Positions 1-11,287 of a stretch of DNA of 64,000 bases are shown here, one piece after another. The translations under genes and the position numbers were made by a program. The DNA comes from Sinorhizobium fredii. GTDB lineage: Bacteria > Pseudomonadota > Alphaproteobacteria > Rhizobiales > Rhizobiaceae. How positions within the stretch are numbered: the first letter of the stretch is position 1; each line of letters starts with the position of its first letter. The stretch lies in contig NZ_CP024307.1 in NCBI RefSeq assembly GCF_002944405.1, forward strand, positions 3,843,001-3,907,000, read 5' to 3'. The notes below the pieces were generated by a model. That model did not search any database, was not told the origin of the DNA, and saw nothing but the letters and a program-made list of their open reading frames with translations.

Positions 1-567
1 GTCGACGACACGCCGGCCGGGGGCGGCGCCGGCATGGTGTTGAAGCCGGATGTTCTTGCCCGCGCCATCGACCACGTCGCGGCGGATGACGACCGGCCGC
101 GCCTGCTGATGAGCCCGCGCGGCCGACCGTTGACGCAGGCACGCGTTCGCGAGCTTGCCGCCGGTCCCGGCGCCGTCATCGTCTGCGGCCGCTTCGAGGG
201 CGTCGACCAGCGGGTCATCGACACGCGCCATCTCGAAGAAGTGTCGATCGGCGACTATATCCTGTCCGGCGGCGAGCCGGCGGCGCTGGTGCTGCTCGAT
301 GCGGTCGTGCGCGTCCTGCCCGGGGTGATGGGCAATGAACTCTCCGGCGTGCACGAAAGCTTCGAGGGCGGGCTGCTCGAGCACCCGCAATATACCCGGC
401 CGCAGGTCTTCGAAGGCCACGAGATTCCGGCGGTGCTGACATCAGGAAATCACGGCGCCGTCGCCAAATGGCGCGCGGCCGAGGCGCGGCGGCTGACGGC
501 GGAACGCCGCCCCGATCTGCTGGCGCGTGCCTTCGAGAGTGATCCGCCTCAGCCCGTGAAGAAATAA
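1..567 (+). CDS. trmD: tRNA (guanine-N1-)-methyltransferase, 5' end missing
   Basis: Methylates N1 of G37 in tRNAs that read CNN and CGN-type codons, which prevents +1 frameshifting. The frame is open from the first base of the window, so the N-terminal part lies upstream. Visible hallmarks of the SPOUT trefoil-knot domain are [10 protein letters not shown], the [11 protein letters not shown] loop that binds S-adenosylmethionine, and the ELSGVHESF segment with the flexible linker typical of TrmD. It ends at a TAA followed directly by a second TAA. The 3' end overlaps the convergent permease gene by 19 bases. In many bacteria rplS follows trmD, but no rplS lies here. Confidence 0.95.
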   Translation, partial: VDDTPAGGGAGMVLKPDVLARAIDHVAADDDRPRLLMSPRGRPLTQARVRELAAGPGAVIVCGRFEGVDQRVIDTRHLEEVSIGDYILSGGEPAALVLLDAVVRVLPGVMGNELSGVHESFEGGLLEHPQYTRPQVFEGHEIPAVLTSGNHGAVAKWRAAEARRLTAERRPDLLARAFESDPPQPVKK

Positions 568-1295
568 TAAGCGGCGAGCAGCAGGCCGACGGCGACGACG
601 ATGGCGCGGATGACCGCCTGCGGAACGCGCCGGGCGGCCCAGACGCCGGAATAGCCGCCGAGGGCGGCACCCGGCACCATGATCACCGCATGGAGCCAGG
701 AAACGACGCCGCCTGCGGCGAACACCAGGATGGCGATCAGCGCAATGACGATCGAGATGAAATTCTTCAGCGCATTCAGCCGGTGATAGCTGCCGCCGGT
801 CGCAAGCCCGAGCACTGCAAGCATCATGATGCCCATGCCGGCCCCGAAGAAGCCGCCATAGACGGATGTCGCCATCTGGCTCGCCACACCGAACGGCCCG
901 ATCCGGTGCTCGTCGCTGCGGGCCTTCGGCTTCAGGAGAGGGCCCGCCGCAAAGATCGCCGTCGCGGCGATCAGCAGCCAGGGCACCATCGCGCGGAACG
1001 ACGGGTTGGAGAGCGACAGCAGGAGAAGCGCGCCCGCGAGCCCCCCGACCGCCGATATCACCCCGAGGAGGACGGCATTCCTGCGGTCGGCGCGGATCTC
1101 CTTGGCATAGGCGAGCGCCGAGGTGACGTAGCCCGGAAACTGCACGATCGAGGAGGTGGCATTGGCGACGATCGGCGGCAGGCCGCTAAGCGTCATCGCG
1201 CCGAAGGTCAGAAACGTGCCGCCGCCGGCAATCGCATTGACGGCACCGGACAGGAAGCCCGCAACAAAAAGCAACAGCGCCTGGAATATCGTCAT
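549..1295 (-). CDS. TauE/SafE family permease (DUF81)
   Basis: Inner-membrane protein of about 248 residues with roughly eight hydrophobic segments. It belongs to the TauE/SafE family, whose members export sulfite, sulfoacetate or related organosulfur anions. The N-terminal repeat carries the family pattern [15 protein letters not shown] and the second half has [13 protein letters not shown], the duplicated glycine-rich half-repeat. I start it at the ATG at 1295 because a GAGG sits just upstream; an in-frame start at 1340 would add 15 polar residues not typical of the family. It is convergent with trmD. The substrate cannot be told from sequence. Confidence 0.88.
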   Translation of the reverse strand: MTIFQALLLFVAGFLSGAVNAIAGGGTFLTFGAMTLSGLPPIVANATSSIVQFPGYVTSALAYAKEIRADRRNAVLLGVISAVGGLAGALLLLSLSNPSFRAMVPWLLIAATAIFAAGPLLKPKARSDEHRIGPFGVASQMATSVYGGFFGAGMGIMMLAVLGLATGGSYHRLNALKNFISIVIALIAILVFAAGGVVSWLHAVIMVPGAALGGYSGVWAARRVPQAVIRAIVVAVGLLLAAYYFFTG

Positions 1296-1376
1296 GGCCG
1301 TCCTCGTAAAGCCCGCGACCCGGGATAGCGGCTGGAACAATCGGCCGCAAGTCCGCTCACGGATCGCGGTCTGACC

Positions 1377-3203
<1,827 letters not shown>

Positions 3204-3207
3204 GGCG

Positions 3208-3858
3208 TCAGGCTCCGGAAAGATCGTAGGGGCGGGCGAGGACCACGGCCCGGCCGGATTTCAGGAAGAAGCGGACCGGACCTTCCGCGACGTTGGAAAT
3301 GGTCCGGGACGATCCGAAGGAAAGCGCGAAGCCGTCGAGCGGATAGCGGACGTTTTCGATCGACAGTCCGGAAAGCTCGGTGAATCCGAGGACCGAAAAC
3401 AGGCTGCCCTTCGGCAGGTCGATCTCACGGGTGCCCGGCATCAGCGGATAGGCCTCCTCCTCGCCCGAGGTCATGAACGCATCGTGGCCCTCTTCCGCAA
3501 GCGCCGCGAGTTGCAAGAGATGCAGGAAGGCATGGTCGCTGCGGGTGCCGCCGAGCGCGCCGGCGAAGATCAGCGTGGTCGCACCGCGCGCAAGCGCGGC
3601 CTCGACCGCGATCTCGCCATCGGTGGCGTTCTTGGCGGCGGGATAGTTTTCCCGCGGGACTTGGGCGAATGCCGCCAGCAGCGTTTCGTCGGTCGAATCG
3701 AAATCGCCGACCCAGAGATCCGGGACGATGCCGAGGGTCTTCGCGTGGCGCATGCCGCCGTCCGCCGCGATGAACCGGCTGCCGGAAAGCTGCGCCGTCA
3801 GCCGCTCCGTCAAGCTGAGCGCGCCGCCGAGAAGAATGGTGAAGGTCGATCGGGTCAT
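3208..3858 (-). CDS. thiN: Thiamine pyrophosphokinase
   Basis: Transfers pyrophosphate from ATP to thiamine to give thiamine diphosphate directly. The 216-residue protein has the TPK motifs ADGGMRHA (about residue 32), GDFDS (about 51), KNATDGEIA and GGTRSDH (about 103), which form the ATP- and thiamine-binding site. It precedes the ABC-F gene in a two-gene unit on the minus strand, and only an acetyltransferase gene separates it from a riboswitch-controlled thiamine importer on the plus strand. The cell can therefore import thiamine and convert it to the cofactor with genes in this 5-kb block. The gene has no riboswitch of its own. Confidence 0.93.
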   Translation of the reverse strand: MTRSTFTILLGGALSLTERLTAQLSGSRFIAADGGMRHAKTLGIVPDLWVGDFDSTDETLLAAFAQVPRENYPAAKNATDGEIAVEAALARGATTLIFAGALGGTRSDHAFLHLLQLAALAEEGHDAFMTSGEEEAYPLMPGTREIDLPKGSLFSVLGFTELSGLSIENVRYPLDGFALSFGSSRTISNVAEGPVRFFLKSGRAVVLARPYDLSGA

Positions 3859-3942
3859 GGCAGAAGCCCATAGCGCAAAGCGGCAGCGAAGGAAAAGGGT
3901 AGAACGCCTCTTCGGGCCGTTTGGCCAACAGGACTGCTTGGA

Positions 3943-4422
3943 TCAACTTCCGCTTTCCTCTGGCAACAGCATGTCGGCATAGAGGCCGGGCGTCGAATCG
4001 GGAATCTCCACCGCGCCGACGGCGCGCGCGTAAAATTCGGCCGGGCCGACGCCGCCGATGATCGCATAGGCATAGCCGGCGGCGCGCATGGCGGAGAGGC
4101 TCTCGAAGAGCAAAGCCTCGCCGATGCCGCGGCCGCGCAATGTTTTGTCGACGCCCGTCGGACCGAAGAAGCCGAGCGCCGTCACGTCATGGCAGGCAAA
4201 GCCGGCAAGCTCGCCCTTGCAGAGCGCGAGATGGATCCGCGTCGGCGTCGAGGAGAAGGCCGCTTCCGCCTCGCCCGCCCAAAGGGTGCCGAAGCGCTCC
4301 TCGATCCAGGAGACGACGATCCTGCGCTCGGGCGCCAGGGCGCGCCGAATGGCAACGTCGGGGCCGAGCCGGGACGCGCGATCCTCGGGCAAAGCATAGA
4401 GGCGAACGAGCATATCCGGCAT
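3943..4422 (-). CDS. GNAT family N-acetyltransferase
   Basis: A 159-residue protein of the Gcn5-related acetyltransferase fold. The acetyl-CoA-binding motif A is legible as TLRGRGIGEALL (RGxGIG pattern), preceded by the beta4 strand GFACHDVTALGFFGPTGVD. I prefer the ATG at 4422, which has GCGAGG at good spacing, over a TTG at 4446. The gene lies between thiN and the TPP riboswitch of thiBPQ and is transcribed away from the riboswitch. Nothing in the sequence gives the substrate, and a link to thiamine would be guesswork. Confidence 0.85.
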   Translation of the reverse strand: MPDMLVRLYALPEDRASRLGPDVAIRRALAPERRIVVSWIEERFGTLWAGEAEAAFSSTPTRIHLALCKGELAGFACHDVTALGFFGPTGVDKTLRGRGIGEALLFESLSAMRAAGYAYAIIGGVGPAEFYARAVGAVEIPDSTPGLYADMLLPEESGS

Positions 4423-4579
4423 GAAATGGCCTCGCTTGGCGAACAAAACGCCGCCGCCGTTGTTTGAATTTCAAAGCCTTGCAGGCTTCGGGCCTCTTAA
4501 TAGCGCAGGCAGCGCCAAGGGCCAATGCTCCGGCCGAAACTCCGCTTGCCTTGGCTGCCGCCCGAAGCTAAATCTTGGT

Positions 4580-4680
4580 TGCTCTAACGGGGTGCCTGGA
4601 ACCGCTCGCGGATTCAATGGCTGAGAGGCTTCGAGCCAACCCGCGGAACCTGATCCGGCTCGTACCGGCGGAGGGATTAG
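4580..4680 (+). promoter_or_regulatory. TPP riboswitch (THI element)
   Basis: The conserved core is present in order: ACGGGGTGCC at 4587-4596, GCTGAGAG around 4620-4627, the ACCCGC turn, GAACCTGATCCGG at 4646-4658, and the closing TACCGGCGGAGGGA. These are the pyrimidine-sensor and pyrophosphate-sensor arms of the thiamine diphosphate aptamer. It ends about 60 bases before the thiB start, and GGGAGAAG lies at the expected ribosome-binding position. No U-tract hairpin is evident between aptamer and gene, so control of translation initiation is more likely than termination (inference). Confidence 0.96.
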
Positions 4681-4741
4681 AAGCGATCGGACCGATACGC
4701 GCTTTTCCCGTGCAACATCAACAACAGGGAGAAGTGCCCAG

Positions 4742-5770
4742 ATGTCCAGTTCACTCCATCGCAAGATCCTTGGCCGGCTGGCTATCGCCACCGTGGCCAT
4801 CGCGGCATTTTCCGCGAGCGCCGCAGCTGCCGAAAAGACGCTGACTATCTACACCTATGAGAGCTTCATCACCGAATGGGGTCCTGGCGCCAAGGTCGCC
4901 GAAACCTTCGGCAAGACCTGCGACTGCAAGGTGAATTATGTCGGCGTTGCCGACGGCGTCGAGCTCCTGACGCGGTTGAAGCTGGAAGGCGAGGGTTCGA
5001 AGGCCGACATCGTTCTCGGCCTCGATACCAACCTCGTCGCCGAGGCCAAGGCCACCGGCTATTTCGCCCCGCACGGCCTCGACACAAAAGGCCTCAAGGT
5101 TCCCGGCGATTTTTCCGACGATACCTTCGTGCCCTATGACTTCGGCCACTTCGCCGTGGTCTACGACACCGAGACCCTGAAGAGCCCGCCGAAGAGCCTC
5201 AAGGAGCTGGTCGAGGGCGATCCTGCGCAAAAGATCGTCATCGAAGACCCGCGCACCTCGACGCCCGGCCTCGGCCTGCTGCTCTGGGTGAAATCGGTCT
5301 ATGGCGACAAGGCCGGCGAGGCTTGGGCCAAGCTCAAGGATCGCGTGCTGACGGTGACCCCCGGCTGGTCGGAAGCCTATGGCCTGTTCACCAAGGGCGA
5401 GGCACCGATGGTGCTTTCCTACACCACCTCCCCCGCCTATCACATGGTGGCGGAAAACACGGATCGCTATCAGGCAGCAGCCTTCGCCGAGGGTCACTAC
5501 ATCCAGATCGAAGTGGCCGGCGCGACGAAGAACGCCAAGGAGCCGGAACTCGCCCGCCAGTTCCTGGCCTTCATGACCGGTCCGGAATTCCAGTCGATCA
5601 TTCCGACCACCAACTGGATGATGCCGGTCGGCACCACCAAGGAGCCGCTGCCGGAAGCCTTTGGCAAACTCGTCAATCCCGAAAAGACCTTGCTGCTGCC
5701 CTCGGAGGAGGTCGCGGCCAACCGCAAGGCCTGGATCGACGAATGGCTGGCGGCGATGAGCGAGAACTGA
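4742..5770 (+). CDS. thiB: Thiamine ABC transporter, periplasmic binding protein
   Basis: Periplasmic receptor for thiamine and its phosphates, first gene of the riboswitch-controlled importer. The 342-residue product begins with a Sec signal (basic residues, then hydrophobic to about residue 28, AAAA before [12 protein letters not shown]). [17 protein letters not shown] is the typical start of mature ThiB, and the body has the type-2 periplasmic-binding-protein layout seen in the iron(III)/thiamine receptor group ([22 protein letters not shown]). A ribosome-binding site GGGAGAAG precedes the ATG. It is followed after seven bases by thiP. Confidence 0.95.
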   Translation: MSSSLHRKILGRLAIATVAIAAFSASAAAAEKTLTIYTYESFITEWGPGAKVAETFGKTCDCKVNYVGVADGVELLTRLKLEGEGSKADIVLGLDTNLVAEAKATGYFAPHGLDTKGLKVPGDFSDDTFVPYDFGHFAVVYDTETLKSPPKSLKELVEGDPAQKIVIEDPRTSTPGLGLLLWVKSVYGDKAGEAWAKLKDRVLTVTPGWSEAYGLFTKGEAPMVLSYTTSPAYHMVAENTDRYQAAAFAEGHYIQIEVAGATKNAKEPELARQFLAFMTGPEFQSIIPTTNWMMPVGTTKEPLPEAFGKLVNPEKTLLLPSEEVAANRKAWIDEWLAAMSEN

Positions 5771-5777
5771 GGCCGGC

Positions 5778-7400
5778 TTGTTCGACAGCACCGAGAGCAG
5801 GATGACGATCGCCGCCGCGGCTTTCTGCCTCGGCGGCATCCTGCTTTTTGTCGGCATGGCGGGAATGGCCCTCATCACGCAGACGGGCGAGAGCAACGCC
5901 GACGGCCTGTTCGACGCCTATATCTGGCGCGTCACGCGCTTCACGCTGCTGCAGGCGGGCCTCTCGACGGCCCTGTCGATCCTCTTCGCCATTCCCGTGG
6001 CACGCGCATTGGCGCGGCAGGCGTCCTTCCCCTGCCGGATCTGGATGCTGCGGCTGATGGCCCTGCCGCTCGGCCTGCCGGCGCTCGTCGCGGCGCTCGG
6101 CCTGATCGAGGTCTGGGGCCGGCAGGGCATTCTGAACCACGTTCTCTCGGCAATGGGCCAGCAGCCGATCAGCGTCTATGGCCTGTTCGGCATCCTGCTT
6201 GCCCATGTCTTCTTCAACATGCCGCTTGCCGCCCGGCTGATGCTTGCCGGACTCGAGCGCATTCCCGGCGAATATTGGCGCAGCTCCGCCAATCTCGGCA
6301 TGGGGTCGTTAGCGATCTTCCGCTTCATCGAATGGCCGGCGATCCGGGGATTGCTGCCGGGCATTGCCGGCCTCGTCTTCATGCTCTGCGCCACCAGCTT
6401 CACGCTGGTGCTGACGCTCGGCGGCGGCCCGGCCCAGAGCACGATCGAGGTGGCGATCTACCAGGCGCTGCGCTTCGATTTCGACCCGCCCCGGGCGATC
6501 GCCCTTTCCGGCCTTCAGGTCGCGCTGACGGGCGCGCTGCTGATCGCCCTAAGATTTCTCGCTCCGCCCCCCGAAGAAGGCCAGACGAGCGGGCGGGCAG
6601 CCCGGCGGTTCGACGGCCTGAGTGGCCTTTCGCGCGTTGCCGACGGCATCTGGCTGGCGCTCGCCCTCGTCTTCGTCGGCTTGCCCTTCATCGCCATCGC
6701 AGCGTCGGGATTGCAGGCCGATCTCGCCCGCCTCGTCAGCGAGCCGGCATTCCGTCGGGCGCTAATCACCAGCGCCGCCATCGCCCTTCCCTCCGCCGCC
6801 ATTTCGGTCGCGATGGCCGGTCTGATGACCCGGGCGCAACGGCTGCTCCTCGGAAGGCGCCGCCGCGGTATGCCCGCCCGTCTGTTTGCCGGCACGATCG
6901 GTGCCAGCACTTCCTTCATCCTGCTCGCGCCGCCCGTCGTGCTCGGCGCCGGCTGGTTCCTCCTCCTGCGCCCCTTCGGCGATGTTGCGCGTTTCGCTCC
7001 CTTCGTCGTGATCGCGATCAATGCGCTGATGGCGCTTCCCTTCGTACACCGGGTCCTGGCCCCGGCCATGGCGACCCATGCCGCGCGAACGGAGCGCCTT
7101 GCCGCCAGCCTCGGCATCCGCGGCTTCCATCGCCTGCGATGGATCGATTGGCCGGCGCTACGCAAGCCGCTCCTGATGGCGCTCTCCTTCGGGCTCGCGC
7201 TGTCGCTCGGCGATCTCGGCGCCGTTGCCCTCTTCGGTTCGCAGGATCTCGCGACCCTACCTTGGCTGCTCTATAGCCGGATGGGCAGCTACCGTACCGC
7301 CGACGCCGCCGGCATTGCCTTGATGCTGGGGCTCATCTGCCTCGCTCTGACCGTGCTCGGCACGGCGGGAGAGAAGGCGGCGGAAGGACGAGCCGCATGA
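5778..7400 (+). CDS. thiP: Thiamine ABC transporter permease
   Basis: Fused two-domain permease of about 540 residues, the same size class as E. coli ThiP, with about twelve membrane segments in two homologous halves. Each half carries an EAA-type loop for contact with the ATPase, for example the stretches around [14 protein letters not shown] and [13 protein letters not shown]. The first possible start is TTG at 5778, with GAGG five bases upstream; an ATG at 5802 with GAGAGCAGG is a reasonable alternative that would remove eight residues. It lies between thiB and thiQ with minimal spacing, so all three are one transcript. Confidence 0.93.
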   Translation: MFDSTESRMTIAAAAFCLGGILLFVGMAGMALITQTGESNADGLFDAYIWRVTRFTLLQAGLSTALSILFAIPVARALARQASFPCRIWMLRLMALPLGLPALVAALGLIEVWGRQGILNHVLSAMGQQPISVYGLFGILLAHVFFNMPLAARLMLAGLERIPGEYWRSSANLGMGSLAIFRFIEWPAIRGLLPGIAGLVFMLCATSFTLVLTLGGGPAQSTIEVAIYQALRFDFDPPRAIALSGLQVALTGALLIALRFLAPPPEEGQTSGRAARRFDGLSGLSRVADGIWLALALVFVGLPFIAIAASGLQADLARLVSEPAFRRALITSAAIALPSAAISVAMAGLMTRAQRLLLGRRRRGMPARLFAGTIGASTSFILLAPPVVLGAGWFLLLRPFGDVARFAPFVVIAINALMALPFVHRVLAPAMATHAARTERLAASLGIRGFHRLRWIDWPALRKPLLMALSFGLALSLGDLGAVALFGSQDLATLPWLLYSRMGSYRTADAAGIALMLGLICLALTVLGTAGEKAAEGRAA

Positions 7401-8119
7401 GTTCGCTTGCCTTGTCCCTCAATGACGTGAGGGTCCGCTTTGAAACGGCAGCCCTGGCCTTCGACTGCGCGGTTCCGGCCGGGCAGTTCGCCGCCGTCGT
7501 CGGCCCCTCCGGCTCCGGAAAATCGACGCTTTTCAGTGTCATCGCCGGCTTCGAAACACCGGAATCTGGCAATGTACGGATCCTCGGCGACGACATGGCC
7601 GGCCGCATTCCGGCAGAACGGCCCGTGTCCGTCATCTTCCAGGATAACAATCTCTTCGCCCATCTCGACGTCGCGACCAATGTCGGCCTTGGAATCAGCC
7701 CCTCGCTGAGGCTCGGCCCGCCCGATCACGACAGGATCGAGGATGCGCTGGCGCGGGTCGGGCTCGCCGGCTTCGGCAGAAGGCTGCCGCCGACGCTTTC
7801 CGGCGGCGAGCGGCAGCGGGTGGCGCTCGCCCGCGCGCTGGTGCGGCATCGGCCGCTGCTGCTGCTCGATGAACCCTTCGCCGCGCTCGACCCGGGAATG
7901 CGCGCCGAGATGCGCGAACTTCTGAGCGACCTTCACCGCGAGGAAGCCAACACCATCCTGATGATCACGCATCATCCCGATGACGTGAAGAGCCTCGCCG
8001 ACAGCGTGCTTTTCCTCGACGACGGGCGTATCGTCGCTCACGATCCCCTCAATCGGTTTCTTGCAAGGCGGGACCTGGCAGCGGTCAACCGGTTTCTTGG
8101 CAATGACGAGATCCGGTGA
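7397..8119 (+). CDS. thiQ: Thiamine ABC transporter ATP-binding protein
   Basis: ATPase of the thiamine importer, 240 residues. Walker [10 protein letters not shown] at residues 36-44, Q-loop in VIFQDNNLF, signature [15 protein letters not shown] at about 133, Walker [12 protein letters not shown] at about 154 and the H-loop in MITHHPDDV. The gene overlaps thiP by four bases (ATGA), a usual sign of translational coupling. No clear terminator follows; about 300 bases of apparently non-coding sequence separate it from the next gene. Confidence 0.95.
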   Translation: MSSLALSLNDVRVRFETAALAFDCAVPAGQFAAVVGPSGSGKSTLFSVIAGFETPESGNVRILGDDMAGRIPAERPVSVIFQDNNLFAHLDVATNVGLGISPSLRLGPPDHDRIEDALARVGLAGFGRRLPPTLSGGERQRVALARALVRHRPLLLLDEPFAALDPGMRAEMRELLSDLHREEANTILMITHHPDDVKSLADSVLFLDDGRIVAHDPLNRFLARRDLAAVNRFLGNDEIR

Positions 8120-8424
8120 AGGAATGAGCCATTGGTCGGGGCACTACGGCAGTATCTTTGGACAATGCGCGTTTCGCCACAATTTGACCGCCCCGCTATG
8201 CGACGCGCGGAACGTCCGGTCGGATGCGCAGGTTACTCGCGCATCCGTTGCTGTGATACCACGGGGCAACTATTTCTACTGGGATCAGCTAGGCAGGCGC
8301 CGGTTAAATCGATACAGCAGAGTTATGGCTGAGAAACCCGGCGCCGGCGGCGTTATGCGGCTGAAAAAGTAGGATTTTTCGTCGAGGGCGAGAGGCGCCA
8401 TCGGCGGATGGAACGGGCTGAGGA
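8120..8424. other. Intergenic region between thiQ and the M48 protease gene
   Basis: About 305 bases with no frame that shows codon bias or family motifs. It must hold the end of the thiBPQ transcript and the promoter of the protease gene, but I see no convincing hairpin with a U-tract and no recognisable regulator site. Confidence 0.5.
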
Positions 8425-9936
8425 ATGGCAAGGCAGACAGTCACAAGAGACTGGTTTCCGACGCGGCATGCCGGCATGGTTTTGCGCGCCTTGGTTGCGC
8501 TGTCTTCATTCAGCCTTCTTTCCGCCTGCCAGTCGATCATCGAGCAGACTTACGAGCCCGCCGTCTCGCCCTCCTCCAATCCGCAGATTGTCGAGGAGGT
8601 GCAGAAGAACGATCCGCGCGCCCAGCTCGGCGCGCGCGAGCATCCGCGCATCGTCGCGAGCTACGGCGGCGAGTACAAGGACGCCAAGACCGAACGGCTC
8701 GTCGCCCGCATCACCGGCGCGCTGACGGCGGTTTCGGAAAACCCGCAGCAGTCCTACCGCATCACCATCCTCAATTCCCCGGCAATCAACGCCTTTGCGC
8801 TGCCGGGCGGCTATCTCTACGTCACGCGCGGCTTGCTGGCGCTTGCCGACGACGCCTCGGAAGTCGCCGCCGTGCTTTCGCACGAAATGGCGCACGTCAC
8901 CGCCAATCACGGCATCCAGCGCCAGCAGCGCGAAGAGGCGGAGGTGATCGCCAGCCGCGTCGTCTCCGAAGTGCTGTCCTCCAATCTTGCCGGCAAGCAG
9001 GCGCTCGCCCGCGGCAAGCTGCGGCTTGCGGCTTTCTCGCGCAACCAGGAACTGCAGGCCGACGTGATCGGTGTTAGGATGCTCGGCGAAGCCGGCTACG
9101 ATCCCTACGCCGCCGCGCGCTTCCTCGATTCGATGGCTGCCTATAGCCGCTTCACCGCGGTCGATCCCGAAGCGGACCAGAGCCTCGACTTCCTGTCGAG
9201 CCACCCGAACGCGCCGCAGCGCGTCGAACTGGCGCGCCGGCATGCGCGCGCCTTCGGCCCAGAAGGAACGAGCGGCGACCGCGGCCGGGATTACTATCTC
9301 GCCGGCATTGACGGGCTGCTCTATGGCGACAGCCCGGAGGAAGGCTATGTCCGCGGCCAGACCTTCCTGCACGGCCAGCTCGGCATACGCTTCGACGTGC
9401 CCCAGGGTTTCCAGATCGACAACAAGGCCGAAGCCGTGCTGGCGACGGGTCCGGGCGAGGTCGCCATCCGCTTCGACGGCATTTCCGACAACGCCCGCCG
9501 CAACTTGACCGACTACATTGCCAGCGGCTGGGTGACCGGCCTGCAGCCCGACACCATTCGTCCCGTTTCCGTCAGCGGCCTTGAGGCTGCGACGGCGCGT
9601 GCCTCCGCCGATCGCTGGGATTTCGACGTCACCGTCATCCGGCTCGGCGACCGCATCTATCGCTTCCTGACCGCGGTTCCGAAGGGATCGACCGCGCTTG
9701 AAGCGACCGCGAGCCAGTTGCGCAGCTCCTTCCGCCGCATGTCTACGGCCGAAGTCCAATCCCTGAAGCCGCTGCGCATCAGGGTGGTGACGGTGCGGCC
9801 GGGCGACACGAGCGCCACATTGGCGGCGCGGATGATGGGAACGGACAGGAAGCTCGACCTTTTCCGGCTCATCAACGCCATGCAGGTCACATCCACCGTA
9901 AAGCCGGGCGACAAGGTGAAGATCATCGCCGAATAG
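8425..9936 (+). CDS. M48 family metalloprotease lipoprotein with C-terminal LysM-like domain
   Basis: Predicted lipoprotein: hydrophobic segment ending in LLSAC with the lipidated Cys at about residue 35. The zinc-binding motif HEMAH lies at 153-157, and the third ligand is in NQELQADVIG near 209, as in the BepA/YfgC and LoiP branch of M48. The sequence ASYGGEYKD followed by INAFALPGGYLYVTRGLL is typical of BepA. Unlike BepA, no TPR array follows. The C terminus (about 448-503) reads VVTVRPGDTSATLAARM and ends VKPGDKVKII, a LysM-like peptidoglycan-binding fold. The likely role is quality control of outer-membrane proteins in the periplasm (inference). Confidence 0.9.
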   Translation: MARQTVTRDWFPTRHAGMVLRALVALSSFSLLSACQSIIEQTYEPAVSPSSNPQIVEEVQKNDPRAQLGAREHPRIVASYGGEYKDAKTERLVARITGALTAVSENPQQSYRITILNSPAINAFALPGGYLYVTRGLLALADDASEVAAVLSHEMAHVTANHGIQRQQREEAEVIASRVVSEVLSSNLAGKQALARGKLRLAAFSRNQELQADVIGVRMLGEAGYDPYAAARFLDSMAAYSRFTAVDPEADQSLDFLSSHPNAPQRVELARRHARAFGPEGTSGDRGRDYYLAGIDGLLYGDSPEEGYVRGQTFLHGQLGIRFDVPQGFQIDNKAEAVLATGPGEVAIRFDGISDNARRNLTDYIASGWVTGLQPDTIRPVSVSGLEAATARASADRWDFDVTVIRLGDRIYRFLTAVPKGSTALEATASQLRSSFRRMSTAEVQSLKPLRIRVVTVRPGDTSATLAARMMGTDRKLDLFRLINAMQVTSTVKPGDKVKIIAE

Positions 9937-9969
9937 GTGATGGCCGCCGCTCTCTCCTCATTCTTCGGC

Positions 9970-10049
9970 AACGCACCCTCAAAGTGTAACAACTTTGAAT
10001 TGCCGCCTTCTTCCTTAATTCGGCTACGATTCAAGGAATCATGCAGTAA
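9970..10049 (-). repeat. RIME-like intergenic repeat, degraded copy 1
   Basis: Contains the palindrome CCTTAATTCGG / GATTCAAGG around 10013-10035 flanked by ATGCAGTAA, and on the other side CACCCTCAAAGTG and AACTTTGAATTGC. It aligns with the copies at 12431, 14061 and 17947 but has more mismatches. The general plan (about 100 bases, two palindromes, intergenic) fits the Rhizobium-specific intergenic mosaic element RIME1 as I remember it; identity was not checked. Confidence 0.65.
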
Positions 10050-10086
10050 GTAAGCCACTGACGGTCTTGGACGGGGATGAATCAGC

Positions 10087-11271
10087 ATGAAAAACAGGCA
10101 CTTTCAGACGCTTGCAGTCGTTGCGGCCGTTTCTCTTTTCAGCGGCGCATGCACTCAGGCAATTGCCGGCGACGACCGGGAAAACATCGGGCGCGTCGTT
10201 GACGAGGCGGTCGGCCCGGTGATGAAGGAATACGACATTCCCGGAATGGCTGTCGCAGTGACGGTCGAGGGGAGACGATACGTCTTCAACTACGGCGTCG
10301 CTTCGAAGGAAACCGGACGGAAGGTCGGCGATCGGACGCTTTTCGAGATCGGCTCGATCAGCAAGACCTTTACGGCAACGCTCGCCGCCTACGGCGAGGC
10401 GCGTGGAGACCTGTCTCTCTCCGGCAGCGCCAGCAAATACCTGCCGACACTCGCCGGAAGCCGCTTCGAGGAAATCAGTCTTCTCGATCTCGCCACCTAT
10501 TCGGCGGGCGGCCTGCCTTTGCAGTTTCCGGCGTCGGTCACCGATGAGAACGAGATGGTCGCCTATTTCAAAGCCTGGCGGCCGGACTACGCCCCCGGCA
10601 CCCACAGGCTCTATTCGAATCCCAGCATCGGCCTGTTCGGCTACCTTGCCGCCAGAGGCATGGGAAAGCCTTTCGACGATCTCATGGAAAAGACGCTCTT
10701 CCCGTCACTCGGTCTTACCGAGACCCATATCAGCGTGCCGGAAGATCGCATGGACGACTATGCGCATGGATATTCGAAAGCCGGCAAGCCGGTCCGGGTG
10801 AATCCCGGCGTGCTCGATTCGGAAGCCTATGGCGTCAAGACGACGGCCGGCGATCTGATCCGCTTTGTCGAGGCCAATATGGGCGGCGCAGCAGTCGACG
10901 AGACGCTCCGGGGGGCGATCGCCGCGACGCACACCGGTTACTTCAGTGTCGGTGACATGACGCAAGGGCTTGGGTGGGAGATGTATCCCTACCCGGTCGA
11001 GCTTGAGGCGCTGCTGGCAGGAAACTCGCCCGAGGTGAGCTTGAAACCCAACAAGGTCACAAGGCACGATCCGCCGCGGGCGCCACGGGAGGACGTGCTG
11101 ATCAACAAGACGGGTTCGACGGGCGGATTCGGCGCCTATGCCGCCTTTGTGCCCACGCAGCGGATTGGCATCGTCATTCTTGCCAACAGGGGCTATCCCA
11201 TTCCGGCACGGGTGAAGGCCGCCTATCGAATTCTGACGGCACTTGAGGACGCAGGAACGAGCGCCCAATAA
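10087..11271 (+). CDS. ampC: Serine hydrolase, class C beta-lactamase (AmpC-like)
   Basis: 394-residue exported protein with all three active-site motifs of class C beta-lactamases: SISK with nucleophile Ser at about residue 90 and Lys 93, the YSN triad motif at about 176-178, and KTG at about 341-343. A signal peptide runs to about residue 27 (AIAG before DDRENIGRVV). Length and motif spacing match AmpC enzymes (about 380 residues) better than the shorter esterase or long penicillin-binding-protein relatives. No ampR-type LysR gene is adjacent, so inducibility through AmpR is not suggested here. It could also be a DD-peptidase or esterase of the same fold; activity needs a test. Confidence 0.85.
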   Translation: MKNRHFQTLAVVAAVSLFSGACTQAIAGDDRENIGRVVDEAVGPVMKEYDIPGMAVAVTVEGRRYVFNYGVASKETGRKVGDRTLFEIGSISKTFTATLAAYGEARGDLSLSGSASKYLPTLAGSRFEEISLLDLATYSAGGLPLQFPASVTDENEMVAYFKAWRPDYAPGTHRLYSNPSIGLFGYLAARGMGKPFDDLMEKTLFPSLGLTETHISVPEDRMDDYAHGYSKAGKPVRVNPGVLDSEAYGVKTTAGDLIRFVEANMGGAAVDETLRGAIAATHTGYFSVGDMTQGLGWEMYPYPVELEALLAGNSPEVSLKPNKVTRHDPPRAPREDVLINKTGSTGGFGAYAAFVPTQRIGIVILANRGYPIPARVKAAYRILTALEDAGTSAQ

Positions 11272-11287
11272 CGGCTTCAGCGCGCGA

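Noticed and set aside
8061-8372. Small open frame overlapping the thiQ end
   Set aside because: Most of its start lies inside thiQ in another frame; no motif.
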